Positions 22,242 to 34,126 of a stretch of 64,000 bases of DNA are shown piece after piece. Positions within the stretch are counted from its first letter, which is position 1. The number at the start of each line of letters is the position of its first letter. Origin of the DNA: Hysterangium stoloniferum (Eukaryota; Basidiomycota; Agaricomycetes; Hysterangiales; Hysterangiaceae); assembly GCA_015178975.1 (NCBI GenBank), contig WHVD01000117.1, positions 124,001 through 188,000 on the forward strand, given 5' to 3'. Under the pieces are notes generated by a model. It worked only from the letters and a program-made list of their open reading frames with translations. It did not search any database and had not been told where the DNA came from. Position numbers and translations under genes: made by a program.

Positions 22242-25200
22242 GTTGAATCTCCTCACACACCGGAAAATTGTCACCTTAATGCATCCGCCTTGTATGATCC
22301 TAATTCCTTGTTCATAAATCTTACCTCGGAACCTCTCGGGACCCTCACATTTCGAGCTCTCATAGATTCAGGTTCAACCCATTGTTTTATAGATACAAGT
22401 TTTTCCAGAAAAAATCAGTTAAAAACCTACGCAATAGATCCGATTCCGCTCCGACTCTTTGATGGTACCTCAAACTCCGTAATCTCGCAAGCCTGCGAAC
22501 TCCAACTTCGGTTCCCGTGTGGAACCTTTCAGACAGTTACATTTTTTGTAACACAGTTGGACCCGAGCTGCTCTGTGGTTCTAGGACATAACTGGCTCAC
22601 CCGCTACAATCAGTTGATTGATTGGGTATTGGGCAGTATCCATTTCCAAACCCCATCGGCGCCCGTTACGACTGGTCCGTTTCTGCCTGTCTTGGCAAAT
22701 ATGGCCTCTACAGCACCTCCGGCCCCCGTGGCAAATCCGAGCTCTCCGCCGCCCATCTCTCTAATAAATGCCGCAGCTTTTATGAGAGCCATCAAGTTGG
22801 ACGGCTCCCGAGCATTTACAGTCAATCTTAAAGTTGACGAAGTCACCGGTCGCTTTGCATCCCCGGTGACCGAACCAATCGCAGATTTAGAAGGTGTTCC
22901 CGAAAAATACCATGAATTTGCAGATGTCTTCAGTAAACAAAAAGCCAATCGACTTGCCCCTCACAGGCCTTACGATTTGAAAATTGATATTGAAGATGGT
23001 TCACATCCGCCCCTAGGCCCGGTTTATCCTCTCTCACAGTCCGAATTATTGGCTATCTGAGATTTCTTGGACGAACATTTGGCTATAGGTTTTATCCGAC
23101 CCTCAAAGTCTCCTTATGGAGCCCCCGTCCTATTCGTTCGGAAAAAAGACGGTTCCCTTCGACTTTGTGTTGATTTTCGAGGACTAAATGTGATCACTCG
23201 AAAAGACAAGTACCCATTACCATTAATCTCCAATTTATTCGATGCCCCTCGGAAGGCCCGAATCTATACAAAGATAGATCTCAAGCATGCCTATCATTTG
23301 GTTCAGATCGCCGAAGGCGACGAATGGAAAACGGCTTTTTGCACTCGCTATGGCTCCTTTGAATGGTTAGTAATGCCTTTCGGCCTCACCAACGCTCCGT
23401 CGGTCTTTCAACGTTTTATCAACAACGTCTTTTCCGACCTCCTCGACGTCTTTGTCATTGTGTATTTAGACGACATCCTCATATTCTCCAAAGATCCTAC
23501 ACTTCATGATGGACACGTTCGTGAAGTTCTCCGAAGACTCCGAAAACATGGTCTTTTTGCAAATGGTAAAAAATGTTCTTTTGATGTCGACACAGTTGAA
23601 TATTTAGGGTTTATAATGGGACCTGACGGTCTCCGCATGGACGACTCTAAAATTCAAGTCATTCAAGATTGGCCGGAACCCCGGAAGGTTAAGGATATTC
23701 AATCCTTTCTAGGCTTCGCCAATTTTTATCGTCGTTTCATTCACAACTACTCAAAAATTACCGTCCCGCTCACCCATCTTACTCGTAAAGACGCCCCATG
23801 GAATTTCTCCGAAGAATGCCGATCGGCATTCCAGGAATTGAAAAGTGCGTTTACATCCACCCCTATTTTGTCGCACTGGAAGCCCGACATTCAACTCATC
23901 ATGGAAACTGATGCTTCGGACTATGCGCTTGCCGCGATATTGTCCATTCTGGACACCGATGGTGAAGTACACCCAGTAGCTTTTCTGTCTCGCACATTTT
24001 CGGTGCCCGAACTCAACTATGACGTTCACGATAAGGAATTACTCGCAATATTTGAAGCTTTCAAGACATGGCGACATTATTTGGAAGGCTCAGCCCACCC
24101 GGTAGATGTTATTACAGACCACAAAAATTTAGTTTACTTTTCAACCACAAAACTTCTCACCCGTCGACAAGCTCGATGGTCCAAATACCTCTCTGCTTTC
24201 AACATGGTAATTCGTTTCCGCCCCGGCCGCCTTGGTGGAAAACCCGATGCTATGACTAGACGATGGGACGTCTATCCTAAAGAGGGGAGTAGCGACTACG
24301 CCACAGTTAACCTGCATAATTTCAAGCCTATGTTTTCATCGGAACAACTGTCCACGTCTATCCGAGCCACTTACCTCATTCATCCAGTCTTGCGAAGTGT
24401 TATCCTTATGGATACCGAAAAGTTACATCAAGATATACTATCGGCAATTCCATTAGACCCAGTCACCAAAGCACACCTCGATAACCCGTCCGACCCCGAT
24501 CAACCCCGATGGTCATTAGACTCACAAGGTTTCATTAGACTTGACAATCGCATTTATGTACCAGATTCCGACACCCTTCGGCTGCGAATCCTACAACATA
24601 AGCACGACCACCCAATCTCGGGACATTTCGGCCTCAATAAGACCCTCTCACTCATTAGAAGAGAATATACATGGCCCGGCATCCGAGATTTTGTTAAGCA
24701 CTATTGTAAATCCTGTACTACATGTTTACGCTCTAAATCACAGCGACACAAACCATATGGCCTACTCAAACAATTACCGATACCGGAAAAACCTTGGAAC
24801 TCGATTTCTATGGATTTTATCGAGCACCTACTGGCATCCGAAGGTCACACAGCAATCCTAGTTGTTGTGGATCGGCTCTCAAAGCAAAGTATTTTCATTC
24901 CAACATATGACACGATAACATCTGTACAGTTAGCTGAATTATTCATCACCCACATATTCTCCAAGCATGGTGTTCCGTCGCATGTCACATCCGATCGCGG
25001 ATCCAAGTTTGTTTCTCACTTCTTTAGGTCACTCGGAAAAGCACTAGACATGAAGCTACATTTCACTTCAGGCTATCACCCAGAAGACGATGGACAAACC
25101 AAACGCATGAATCAAACCTTGGAACAATACATCTGTGTCTATTGCAACTATCAACAAGACAATTGGAAATCACTACTACCGCTAGCTGAATTCGCATATA

Positions 25201-25580
25201 ACAACACACCAAATGCCACTACCAGCATTTCGCCTTTCTTCGCAAATAAAGGCTACAACCCCAACATCGCAATCCACCCGGAACGCGATCTCGCATCCGC
25301 CCGTGCTCAAGACTTCGTTACCAACCTTGACGAGCTACATCAAGAACTTCGTAAAACTATCGCAACGGCCCAAGAACGATACCAACGGTCTGCGGATAAA
25401 AACCGACTTCCACCTCCTGATTTCAAGATCGGAGATCGAGTATTCATTAAAGCCGAGTTTTTCTGAACTACTAGACCTTCTAAGAAGCTCTCTGAAAAAT
25501 ATTTAGGTCCGTTTGAAGTTATAGCACAAGCCGGCACGCTTTCATGGACGCTTCGGCTCCCCAACAACATGCGTGCAGTG

Positions 25581-26419
25581 TGTTACGACCGGACAATCCC
25601 GCCGGACTCCGGGCACTAACCCGTACACCCCCACGCGCTACAAGCACCAATCGTCTGTTTATAGGATTTCCCGCCCAGACTCCGTTATGTCAAGACTCGT
25701 TACGTTCAACCTCATTACGATACATATCAGTCACCAGACTTCCCCCAGACTCCGTCTCTGTCTATGTCCGTCTTCTTCCCACGCATCAGTCACTGGTCCC
25801 CGCTTAGAATCCCGTCACCGCTCTAATCGAGCCCCATTCCCGTTTTAGTCAAATGACCTGTCACGATTTAGGACTCCGCTCCCACTCCATTTCCCGTTAT
25901 GGGTTATGCTTTGTCACGATTTGGACTCCGCTCCGTTCTGTTCCGTTCCTAACACCAATTTGGTGTTTACTATTCCCGTTTCATGTTTTGTTAGTTTTCG
26001 TTTCATTATTACTGGATTTGGTATGTCATGCATTCCACGGTCTATATAAACTGGCAGATGTTGTACATACAATCCAGTCAGAAAATTAGCTTAGATTCCC
26101 CCCAGTAATCTAATAATATTTTCCGCTCTAAAACCTTACTCAATTCACATCGCTCGCACTAGTCGGAGCCCACAGGCTCTGGCGCATCTATCTCTCTCAA
26201 CCAGCTCGACTCATGACCCACGACCTCTGACTTACGACCCACGACCCGACTTACGACCTACGACCCATGAACCCCGCCCGGACTCCCCGGGATCCCCGTC
26301 CGTCCGTTTGAAATTGGACAACACGATCTAGCGAGGGCACAGCCTATAAGCTGAAGCCAAGTCCTACCGGATATCCCGCGGGTTTCTCCGGAAACCTGGC
26401 CTGTGTGTGTATCCTAACA
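25581..26419 (+). repeat. 5' LTR of chromovirus A
   Basis: TGTTACGACC...CCTAACA. TATA box TATATAA at 26043-26049, 33 bp before AGTCAGAAAAT (26076-26086), the putative mRNA start. U5 hairpin motif CAGCCTATAAGCTGAAGCC ends at 26358. Confidence 0.93.
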
Positions 26420-26421
26420 GT

Positions 26422-26432
26422 ATTTTCTGACT
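26422..26432 (+). other. Self-priming primer binding site, chromovirus A
   Basis: ATTTTCTGACT, 2 nt after the LTR, is an exact 11-nt reverse complement of AGTCAGAAAAT (26076-26086) at the expected transcript 5' end. Confidence 0.78.
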
Positions 26433-26455
26433 AATACTCGCAGATTGTTTTCATT

Positions 26456-27748
26456 ATGCCACCAAGAAGAAGTACACGCGCACAGTCATCAATACCTGGA
26501 CCGTTGACTCTTCATTCCCCGTTAACTCTGTATACCAGTCAGACGCTTGCGAACCAGTCGGAACCCATGGAAGAAGCCCGCATCGAAGAAGTCCTGGAAG
26601 ACCTGGACGAATCCGAGCGCGAGGACGATTCCGTGGCCCCCGACAAGGGCAAAGGTGTCGAAATCCCTCCTGAAAATCCTCCGCCTGTTCAATGACCGCA
26701 TTTGGGGGATTCTACTTCTGAATTTTTAGCAGGTACCATAGATAAATTCATGATGCACCTGCTCGAAGAACGAAAGAAAAAGGAACAAGAACCTCCACGG
26801 TCAAAAGTCAATGCTCCGGAACCCTTCACGGGTTCCAACCCAAACAAACTCTCTACTTTCCTCATGCAATGTCGCTTCAACTTCCATGATCGTGCCGCTG
26901 CATTCTCCACGGACTCCCAAAAAGTCAACTACGCACTGTCATATTTGTCGGGATCCGCGTTGAAATGGTTCGAACTGGCTTTTAGCAGAATATCCGAGGA
27001 AGAGCCACTCTGGCTTGAAAATTGGGAGGTGTTTGTTGAGGAGCTTGAAACCAACTTCGGCCCATATGACCCGACAGGAGAAGCCGAGAATAGTCTCACA
27101 AATCTTCGTATGAAGGACACGCAGCGCATCACAGACTACATCGTCCAATTCAATACTCTTGCAGCTCGTTGTCAGTGGGGCGATCCCGCTCTCTGCCACC
27201 AATTCTACACCGGTCTGCCATCCCGCCTTAAAGATGAAGTCTCAAAAGGAGAAGATGGCAAGCCAAAAACCCTGTCCCGTATGCGCCTCAAAGCTCAAAA
27301 CGCGGACGCACGCTATTGGGAACGTCACACGGAAGTTGCCTGCGAGACATCCGCGGACAAAGTAAACAAGTCCAAGGACAAAAACAATAACAACAATTCG
27401 TCAACCAGCAACCAGAACTCCACACAATCCGACAAGAAGAACGATAAAAAGTCTTCAAACAACAACAACAACAATAAGGACAATAAGGACAACAACAAGG
27501 GTCAACAGTCTGGCAAGCAAGCCGGAAAACCCGACCTCTCAGGCAAACTCGGACCTGATGGCAAATTGACTCCACAAGAAAGACAATGTCGTATGGACAA
27601 CAACCTCTGTCTCTTGTGTGGGAAACCCGGTCATCGAGTCCCGGAATGTCCGCTGGCAAAAGCAAACTCTTCAAAGGGTCGATCAGCCAAGGCCTCCACG
27701 GAAACCCCATCGAAGGACAAACCGGCTGCCGATTCGAAAAAAGAGTAA
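26456..27748 (+). pseudogene. gag of chromovirus A (single in-frame TGA)
   Basis: ATG 26456 (MPPRRSTRAQSS) to TAA 27746-27748, 431 codon positions. One TGA at 26693-26695 after PPPVQ interrupts it; the rest is open. N-terminal acidic low-complexity region, capsid-like helical domain (about 26810-27320; EPFTGSNPNKL, RITDYIVQFNTLAARC), an Asn/Lys/Ser-rich linker (27360-27520) and a perfect CCHC knuckle (CLLCGKPGHRVPEC, about 27610-27650). The stop probably arose from CGA. Homologous to Gag of C and D. Confidence 0.88.
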
Positions 27749-27783
27749 GCAACCCCGCGGACTCCGCGCGGGTTAGGGGTTGC
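27736..27783 (+). promoter_or_regulatory. Probable -1 ribosomal frameshift signal between gag and pol (A)
   Basis: GAAAAAA (27736-27742), spacer GAGTAA including the gag stop, then an 8-bp stem GCAACCCC (27749-27756) / GGGGTTGC (27776-27783). Pol is in the -1 frame. The equivalent stems in C and D differ in sequence but keep pairing. Confidence 0.62.
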
Positions 27784-30700
27784 ATTGCCTCTCCATGCAT
27801 TCAAGAGTTCACTCGCCTCAACGCATCCACTCTTTCACATTCTGATTCATTTTTCGTTAAACTTATGTCTAATATGATTCCAAAATTCGTTTTTTCAGCT
27901 CTCATAGATTCCGGCTCGACTCATTGTTTTTTAGATACAAAATTCACGCAAAAAAATTCTTTGTCAACTTATTCGATAAATCCCATCGCTCTCCACCTCT
28001 TCAATGGCACAAGTAATTCGGTTGTTACCCAAGCTTGTGATTTACCCATCAATTTCCCTTGTGGAACATCTCAATTGGTCACTTTCTATGTGACCCAGTT
28101 AGACTCAAGTTGCTCGGTGGTCCTAGGACATAACTGGCTTACCCGCTACAATCCGTTGATTGACTGGATAGCTAACAGTATAACATTCCGGACTCCCGTG
28201 GCGACCGAGGAAACTGCGCCTGTCTCGGCCTCCACGGCACCCATGGCCTTCCCGGCACCTGCAGTCTCGAGGACTCCTGTGATCCCTACGGCACCTATAG
28301 CTTCCCCGGAACCCACGGCACCTCCGTCCATTTCTCTGATTAATGCTGCAGCTTTTATTAGGGCTTCAAAAATGGATGGGTCCCAGGTGTTCACTATCAA
28401 CTTAAAAATTGATGAAGCAACTGGACGTTTTTCAACCCCGGTATCTGAATCTGAGCAAGCCGCTGACCTAGAAGGCGTCCCGGAGAAATATCATGACTTC
28501 GCGGATGTTTTTAGCAAGCGAAAAGCTGACCGGCTTCCGCCTCATAGAGAATACGACTTAAAAATTGATCTTGAAGATGGCGCCCAGCCACCCCTAGGAC
28601 ATATTTACCTGCTCTCGTCCATGGAACTATCCGCAATCCGTGATTTCCTGGATGAACATTTGTCCATAGGTTTTATCAGACCCTCAAAGTCTCCTTTTGG
28701 AGCACCTGTTCTGTTTGTCAGAAAAAAGGATGGATCCCTTCGACTATGTGTTGATTTTAGAGGACTCAATGCTGTCACCAAAAAGGACAAATATCCACTC
28801 CCACTTATATCTGACCTGCTCGATGCTCCGCGGAATGCCTGGATTTACACCAAAATAGATCTCAAGCACGCCTATCATTTGGTCTGGATTGCCACGGGCG
28901 ACAAATGGAAAACCACTTTTAGAACCCGCTATGGGGCCTTCGAGTGGTTGGTCATCCCTTTTGGACTCACTAATGCCCCGTCTGTTTTTCAGCATTTTAT
29001 CAATGACATTTTCTCCGACATGCTTGATGTATGCGTCATTGTTTACTTGGACGACATTGTATCTACTCCGAGAATCCCGTGGAACACGACAAACAAGTCC
29101 GTGAAGTTCTCCGGAGGCTCAGGCAACATGGTTTATTCGCAAATGGTAAAAAATGTACTTTTGACACAGACTCCGTGGAATACCTAGGTTTCATGATGGG
29201 ACCCGATGGACTCCGCATGGACGAAACTAAAGTGCAAGTCATCAAAGACTGGCCCGAACCCCGAAAAGTTAAAGATATACAATCCTTCCTCAGCTTTGCC
29301 AATTTTTACAGACGTTTTATCCGTGGATATTCCGACATCACGGTACCCCTTACCCATCTTACGCGTAAGGGTACTCCGTCGAACTTTAATGATAAGTGTC
29401 AAAAAGCTTTCAATCTTTTAAAAAATTCTTTTTCTACAGCTCCTATTCTGTTGCATTGGAAACCGGACTTCCCACTCATTGTTGAAACGGACGCCTCCGA
29501 CTATGCACTTGGAGCCATTCTCTCTATCCAGGACTCCGACGGAGAAGTTCACCCCGTGGCTTTTCTGTCCCGGACTTTTACCGGAGCAGAGCTCAACTAC
29601 GATGTTCATGATAAAGAACTTCTGGCAATCTTTTCAGCTTTCAAAGCATGGCGACACTATTTGGAAGGTTCAGGAGCTCCTATTGACGTTGTAACAGATC
29701 ACAAAAACCTGGAATATTTTTCTACCACAAAACTCTTGACCCACCGGCAGGCCCGCTGGTCTGAATATCTCTCCACCTTCAACATGATTATCTGCTTTCG
29801 ACCCGGCCGTCTCGGTGGCAAACCCGACGCTTTAACTAGACGATGGGACGTCTATCCTAAAGAGGGGAGCAACGACTATGCAACGGTAAATCCGCACAAC
29901 CTGAAACCTATTTTCACAAATCAACAACTTACCGCATCGGTCCACACAACTTTCCTCGTCAATCCCATTGTCCGTGGAATTATCATTATGGATATCGAGA
30001 AGTTACATCAAGATATTCTATCGGCAATTCCGCTAGACCCAGTTACTAAAGCTCATCTGGACAATCCCATGGACCCCGATCAACCTCAGTGGTCTCTTGA
30101 TCAACATGGTTTCATTAGACTTGACGATAGGATCTATGTACCGGACTCCGACGGCCTCCGCCTCAGGATCCTTCAATACAAACATGATCATCCACTCTCA
30201 GGACATTTCGGGTACAACAAAACTCTATCATTAATAAGAAGAGAATATACTTGGCCCGGACTCCGTGGATTCGTTAAGCACTATTGTAAATCTTGCACTA
30301 CTTGTCCCCGCTCGAAATCTCAGTGACACAAGCCATACGGCCTTTTGAAACAACTCCCGGTACCGGAACACCCGTGGAATTCTATATCTATGGATTTCAT
30401 TGAACACCTACCAGATTCCGAAGACTTTTCTGCTATTCTAGTCGTTGTTGACAGATTCTCAAAACAAGGTATATTCATCCCTACTTATGATACAATTACG
30501 TCCGTGCAGTTAGCGGAACTTTTCATTATCCACGTATTTTCCAAGCACGGAGTTCCGTCCCACGTGACTTCCAATAGAGGATCAGAGTTCGTGTCTCACT
30601 TCTTTAGATCCCTCGGAAAATCCTTGGACATGACATTACATTTCACGTCCGGACATCACCCAGAAGGTGATGGACAAACCGAACGCGTCAACCAGACATT

Positions 30701-31472
30701 GGAACAATACCTCCGCGTATATTGCAACTACCAACAGGACAATTGGAAAACCTTGTTACCACTTGCAGAGTTTGCTTACAACAATGCACCCTCGGCCACT
30801 ACTGGCATTTCCCCGTTCTTTGCAAATAAAGGATATAATCCAAATATTACAGTACATCCAGAACAAAATCTCGCCTCTGTTCGTGCTCAAGAGTTCACCA
30901 CGGACCTCCACGAGCTCCACGAGGAACTCCGGACTGCAATATTGTCCGCCCAAGAGCAATACCAACATTCAGCGGACAAACACCGGATCCCGCCACCCAA
31001 CTTCAAGATTGGCGACCGTGTTTATGTCAAAGCTCAATTCTTCCGGACTACCCGTCCATCAAAGAAGCTTGCTGAAAAATATTTAGGTCCGTTTGAAATT
31101 ATCACACAAGTAGGTTCAGTTTCTTGGACCCTACAGCTTCTGGATAGCATGTGTGCGGTACACCCAGTATTTCATGTTTCTATGCTTGAACCTTGTACTG
31201 CTAACACTATCCCGGATCGCATGCAATCTCCGCCTCCTCCTGTCATCATTGATGGAGAACCCGAGTTTGAAATCTCACAGATTTTAGATTCAAAAATAGA
31301 CAAGCGTCGACACACTTGTAAACTGCTTTACTTGGTCAAGTGGGCGGGTTACAAGGGCACCGATGAAGAAACCTCATGGATTTTGGCCACGGAACTCGGT
31401 AATGCCACGGAAATCGTTACTGACTTTCATACAGCTTACCCACTCAAACCTGGACCATTATCTTCTCTCTGA
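27745..31472 (+). pseudogene. pol of chromovirus A (one frameshift, one TGA)
   Basis: Protease (DSGSTHCFLD near 27909), RT ([16 protein letters not shown] near 28725; YLDDI near 29046), RNase H (ETDASDYA near 29485), integrase zinc region (YKHDHPLS near 30177; CKSCTTC near 30288), integrase core (MDFIEH near 30390, then a site reading SNRGSEF where C and D have SDRGSKF, so the second catalytic aspartate appears to be Asn; E in QTERVNQTLE near 30680), GPF/Y (YLGPFEI near 31080), chromodomain (about 31260-31450). A 1-nt loss just after YLDDI (about 29056) shifts frame and TGA 30324-30326 replaces the arginine of SQRHKPYG. Inactive for several independent reasons. Confidence 0.88.
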
Positions 31473-31681
31473 CCACACTCCACGGACCCCGTGTTACGTT
31501 TGGACTCATTTTCATTATTCCCTGTCGCCCTATGTCTCTCTTTGCTTTTACAGGTTCTGACATGTCTTGTCAAGTCTTTAAGCGGACTCTCTGTGGACTT
31601 TGCTTTGACTTTTATTTTTTTATGTTTTCACACTTTACTTTTATGTTCAAATTATTATCAAGTTTTATTATTTCTATTGTA

Positions 31682-32664
31682 TTATTCATCTACTTCTTTG
31701 GGGCTGTCCTTTTTCCCCGCCGCCTCAGCTACTTCCTCAGGAAGCTCCGCGACCTCCGCGTCAACCCCGCCCTCATCTGATCCGGCATCCTCGGAACTCC
31801 CGATTTGTGGCTTCTCATAAACATAGCCACCATACTCCACCAGGAACTTCCAAAATTCCTCGCGGAGTCCGCACAGCTCCTTCGCCACCACTATGTGGAC
31901 CTTGTTGCTCTTCCGGAGCAACTCGTTTTGGGCCTCAATGCCCTCGGCGATCCGTCCAAGGACCTCGTCCAACCCGGACAACCCGTCCGTTCCACTTATG
32001 TCTCGCGTCCCGGACCCCGTGGCCTGCTCGTGCACAAGCGAGCACCTCGCCTTGAGGTGCGCGCATTGGTAACATCCCGGCCCCCGGCCGGCCTTTCGGT
32101 TGCATTCCGTGTTCTGGTCGTTGCAACCGGAACACTGCGGCTCGTTCCGCGTCGGAAGACGGACTGGCGCCGCCTTGCCTTCTGTTGATATGGTCAGTCT
32201 CCGCGGGTATTCCACGGACATGAGGCCTACCTTTTGGGGGCTCTCTGGCTCCCCCTCGGACTCGGACTCCACCTCTGTCACTTTGCACTGAAAATCACAA
32301 GTCAGTAAAAGTTCGACAAGTGAAGTTTGGGACTTACTTTTCCCGCAACAATGGCGGCCCTCTCCGCGGCCAACCGGGCTTTCTCTGCAGCCACCCGGGC
32401 ATTCTCCGCGGCCACTTGCACAGCCTCCTCCGCCTCACGTTCCCTCTCCCTTGCGGCCTCTTCCTCCACGGCCAACGCTTCCTGGTACTCTCTGTCCAGG
32501 GCCTCCTCAGCCTCCCTCGCCTCTCTCTCTGCTGCTTCACGAAGCTGGCACTGCTCTTCTCGCCACGCCAACAATTGGGCCGTGGTCCAAGGTGCCCGAT
32601 ACGGAGTGCCCATGGAGGGCCCTGCTATAGGCATTGGCTTGCGTGGTGTTGGTTTTGGTCCCAT
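31682..32664 (-). pseudogene. Antisense accessory gene of chromovirus A (three exons, small indel)
   Basis: Exon 1 32664-32338 (109 codons, MGPKPTPRK then an E/A/R-rich coiled coil ending AGK), intron GTAAGT...TTTTCAG, exon 2 32287-32231 (acidic, ending SPQK), intron GTAGGC...CAACAG, exon 3 32181-31682 with the six-cysteine cluster (CSGCND, C-x2-C-x6-C-x9-C-x2-C-x6-C, about 32040-32135) and a C-terminal helical/acidic part ending KEVDE. Relative to B there is a 4-nt deletion at the start of exon 3, so the spliced frame is disturbed; the reading frame stays open only if intron 2 is kept. TATA-like CCTATATAAAAA on the minus strand at 32715-32726. Role unknown. Confidence 0.7.
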
Positions 32665-32874
32665 AGTGACGAAGATGGGGGTAATGAAGAAGAAGAAATT
32701 TCTATTTTTTCAAATTTTTATATAGGCTCATCGTGTTTGAACCTTACCTTCCAGATCACATGACTCTTTGACACATATGTGTAACCGACATGACTTTTGA
32801 CACATGCGCGTAGCCGACAAGAACCTTATTTAGGTCTAGAGCCTCTTTGGGACTTCGGCATAAAGGGAGGATAC

Positions 32875-33713
32875 TGTTACGACCGGACAATCCCGCCGGA
32901 CTCCGGGCACTAACCCGTACGCCCCCACGCGCTACAAGCACCAATCGTCTGTTTATAGGATTTCCCGCCCGGACTCCGTTATGTCAAGACTCGTTACGTT
33001 CGACCTCATTACGATACATATCAGTCACCGGACTTCCCCCGGACTCCGTCTCTGTCTATGTCCGTCTTCGTCCCACGCATCAGTCACCGGTCCCCGCTTA
33101 GAATCCCGTCACCGCTCTAATCGAGCCCTGTTCCCATTTTAGTCAAATGACCTGTCACGATTTAGGACTCCGCTCCCGCTCCATTTCCCGTTATGGGTTA
33201 TGCTTTGTCACGATTCGGACTCCGCTCCGTTCCGTTCCATTCCTAACACCAATTTGGTGTTTACTATTCCCGTTTCATGTTTTGTTAGTTTTCGTTTCGT
33301 TATTACTGGATTTGGTATGTCATGCATTCCACGGTCTATATAAACTGGCAGATGTTGTACATACAATCCAGTCAGAAAATTAGCTTAGATTCCCCCCAGT
33401 AATCTAATAATATTTTCCGCTCTAAAACCTTACTCGATTCACATCGCTCGCACTAGTCGGAGCCCACAGGCTCTGGCGCATCTATCTCTCTCAACCAGCT
33501 CGACTCATGACCCACGACCTCTGACTTACAACCCACGACCCGACTTACGACCTACGACCCACGAACCCCGCCCAGACTCCCCAGGATCCCCGTCCGTCCG
33601 TTTGAAATTGGACAACACGATCTAGCGAGGGTGCAGCCTATAAGCTGAAGCCAAGTCCTACCAGATATCCCACGGGTTTCTCCGGAAACCTGGCCTGTGT
33701 GTGTATCCTAACA
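32875..33713 (+). repeat. 3' LTR of chromovirus A
   Basis: 839 bp, TGTTACGACC...CCTAACA, preceded by the polypurine tract and followed by the duplicated CAGTG. U5 motif at 33633-33652. It keeps CpGs at several sites where the 5' LTR has CpA or TpG. Confidence 0.93.
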
Positions 33714-34126
33714 CAGTGCACCCGGTATTTCATGTATCTATGTTAGAACCTTGTGTTCCTAACAGTATACCCGATCGCATACAACCACCACCTCCACCCG
33801 TGATTATTGATGGGGAACCCGAATTCGAGATATCAGAGATCCTAGACTCAAAAATCGACAATCGCCGACGCTCATGCAAATTACTTTATTTGGTCAAATG
33901 GGCTGGCTATGAAGGTACAGATGAAGAAACTTCATGGATCCTAGCTACAGAGCTCGGTAATGCCTCGGAAATCGTTTTAGGGTTTCACCAAGCTTATCTG
34001 AACAAACCCGGTCCTCTCAATTCTTTATAAGTCTATCACGCGGTACCCGACCTTTTTCCGACTATGCCTTATGTTTTCACGCTATGATTTGTTTGTTTTA
34101 AAGAAAAACCGATATAATTTCATTAT

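Larger units (their letters stand above)
25581..33713 (+). mobile_element. Chromovirus A, complete 8.1-kb Ty3/gypsy element nested in C
   Basis: 839-bp LTRs (25581-26419, 32875-33713), target duplication CAGTG (25576-25580, 33714-33718) lying in C pol just after the MRAV codons. Internal order: self-primer site, gag (26456-27748), frameshift signal, pol (to 31472), antisense accessory gene (31682-32664), polypurine tract AAAGGGAGGATAC (32862-32874). The 5' LTR has more G-to-A/C-to-T changes at CpG than the 3' LTR. Confidence 0.95.
22203..34030 (+). pseudogene. pol of chromovirus C, split by element A (25581-33713)
   Basis: Frame -1 to gag. Protease with DSGSTHCFID near 22366; RT fingers ([16 protein letters not shown] near 23140) and YLDD near 23464; RNase H (ETDASDYA near 23905); integrase zinc region (HKHDHPIS..., CKSCTTC near 24710); core D-D-E (MDFIEH near 24810, SDRGSKF near 24990, then a Q-x-NQTLEQ region in which the usual QTER is QTKR); GPF/Y; then, after the nested element, HVSMLEPC and chromodomain (LLYLVKWAGYEG) to TAA near 34030. 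TGA at 23058-23060 and 25464-25466 replace arginine codons of A and D. Non-functional without read-through. Confidence 0.9.

Noticed and set aside
31805-32725. Plus-strand frames opposite the antisense gene (Ala/Ser-rich)
   Set aside because: Only the minus strand keeps domain order, introns and cysteine spacing across five copies; the plus frames are low-complexity complements.
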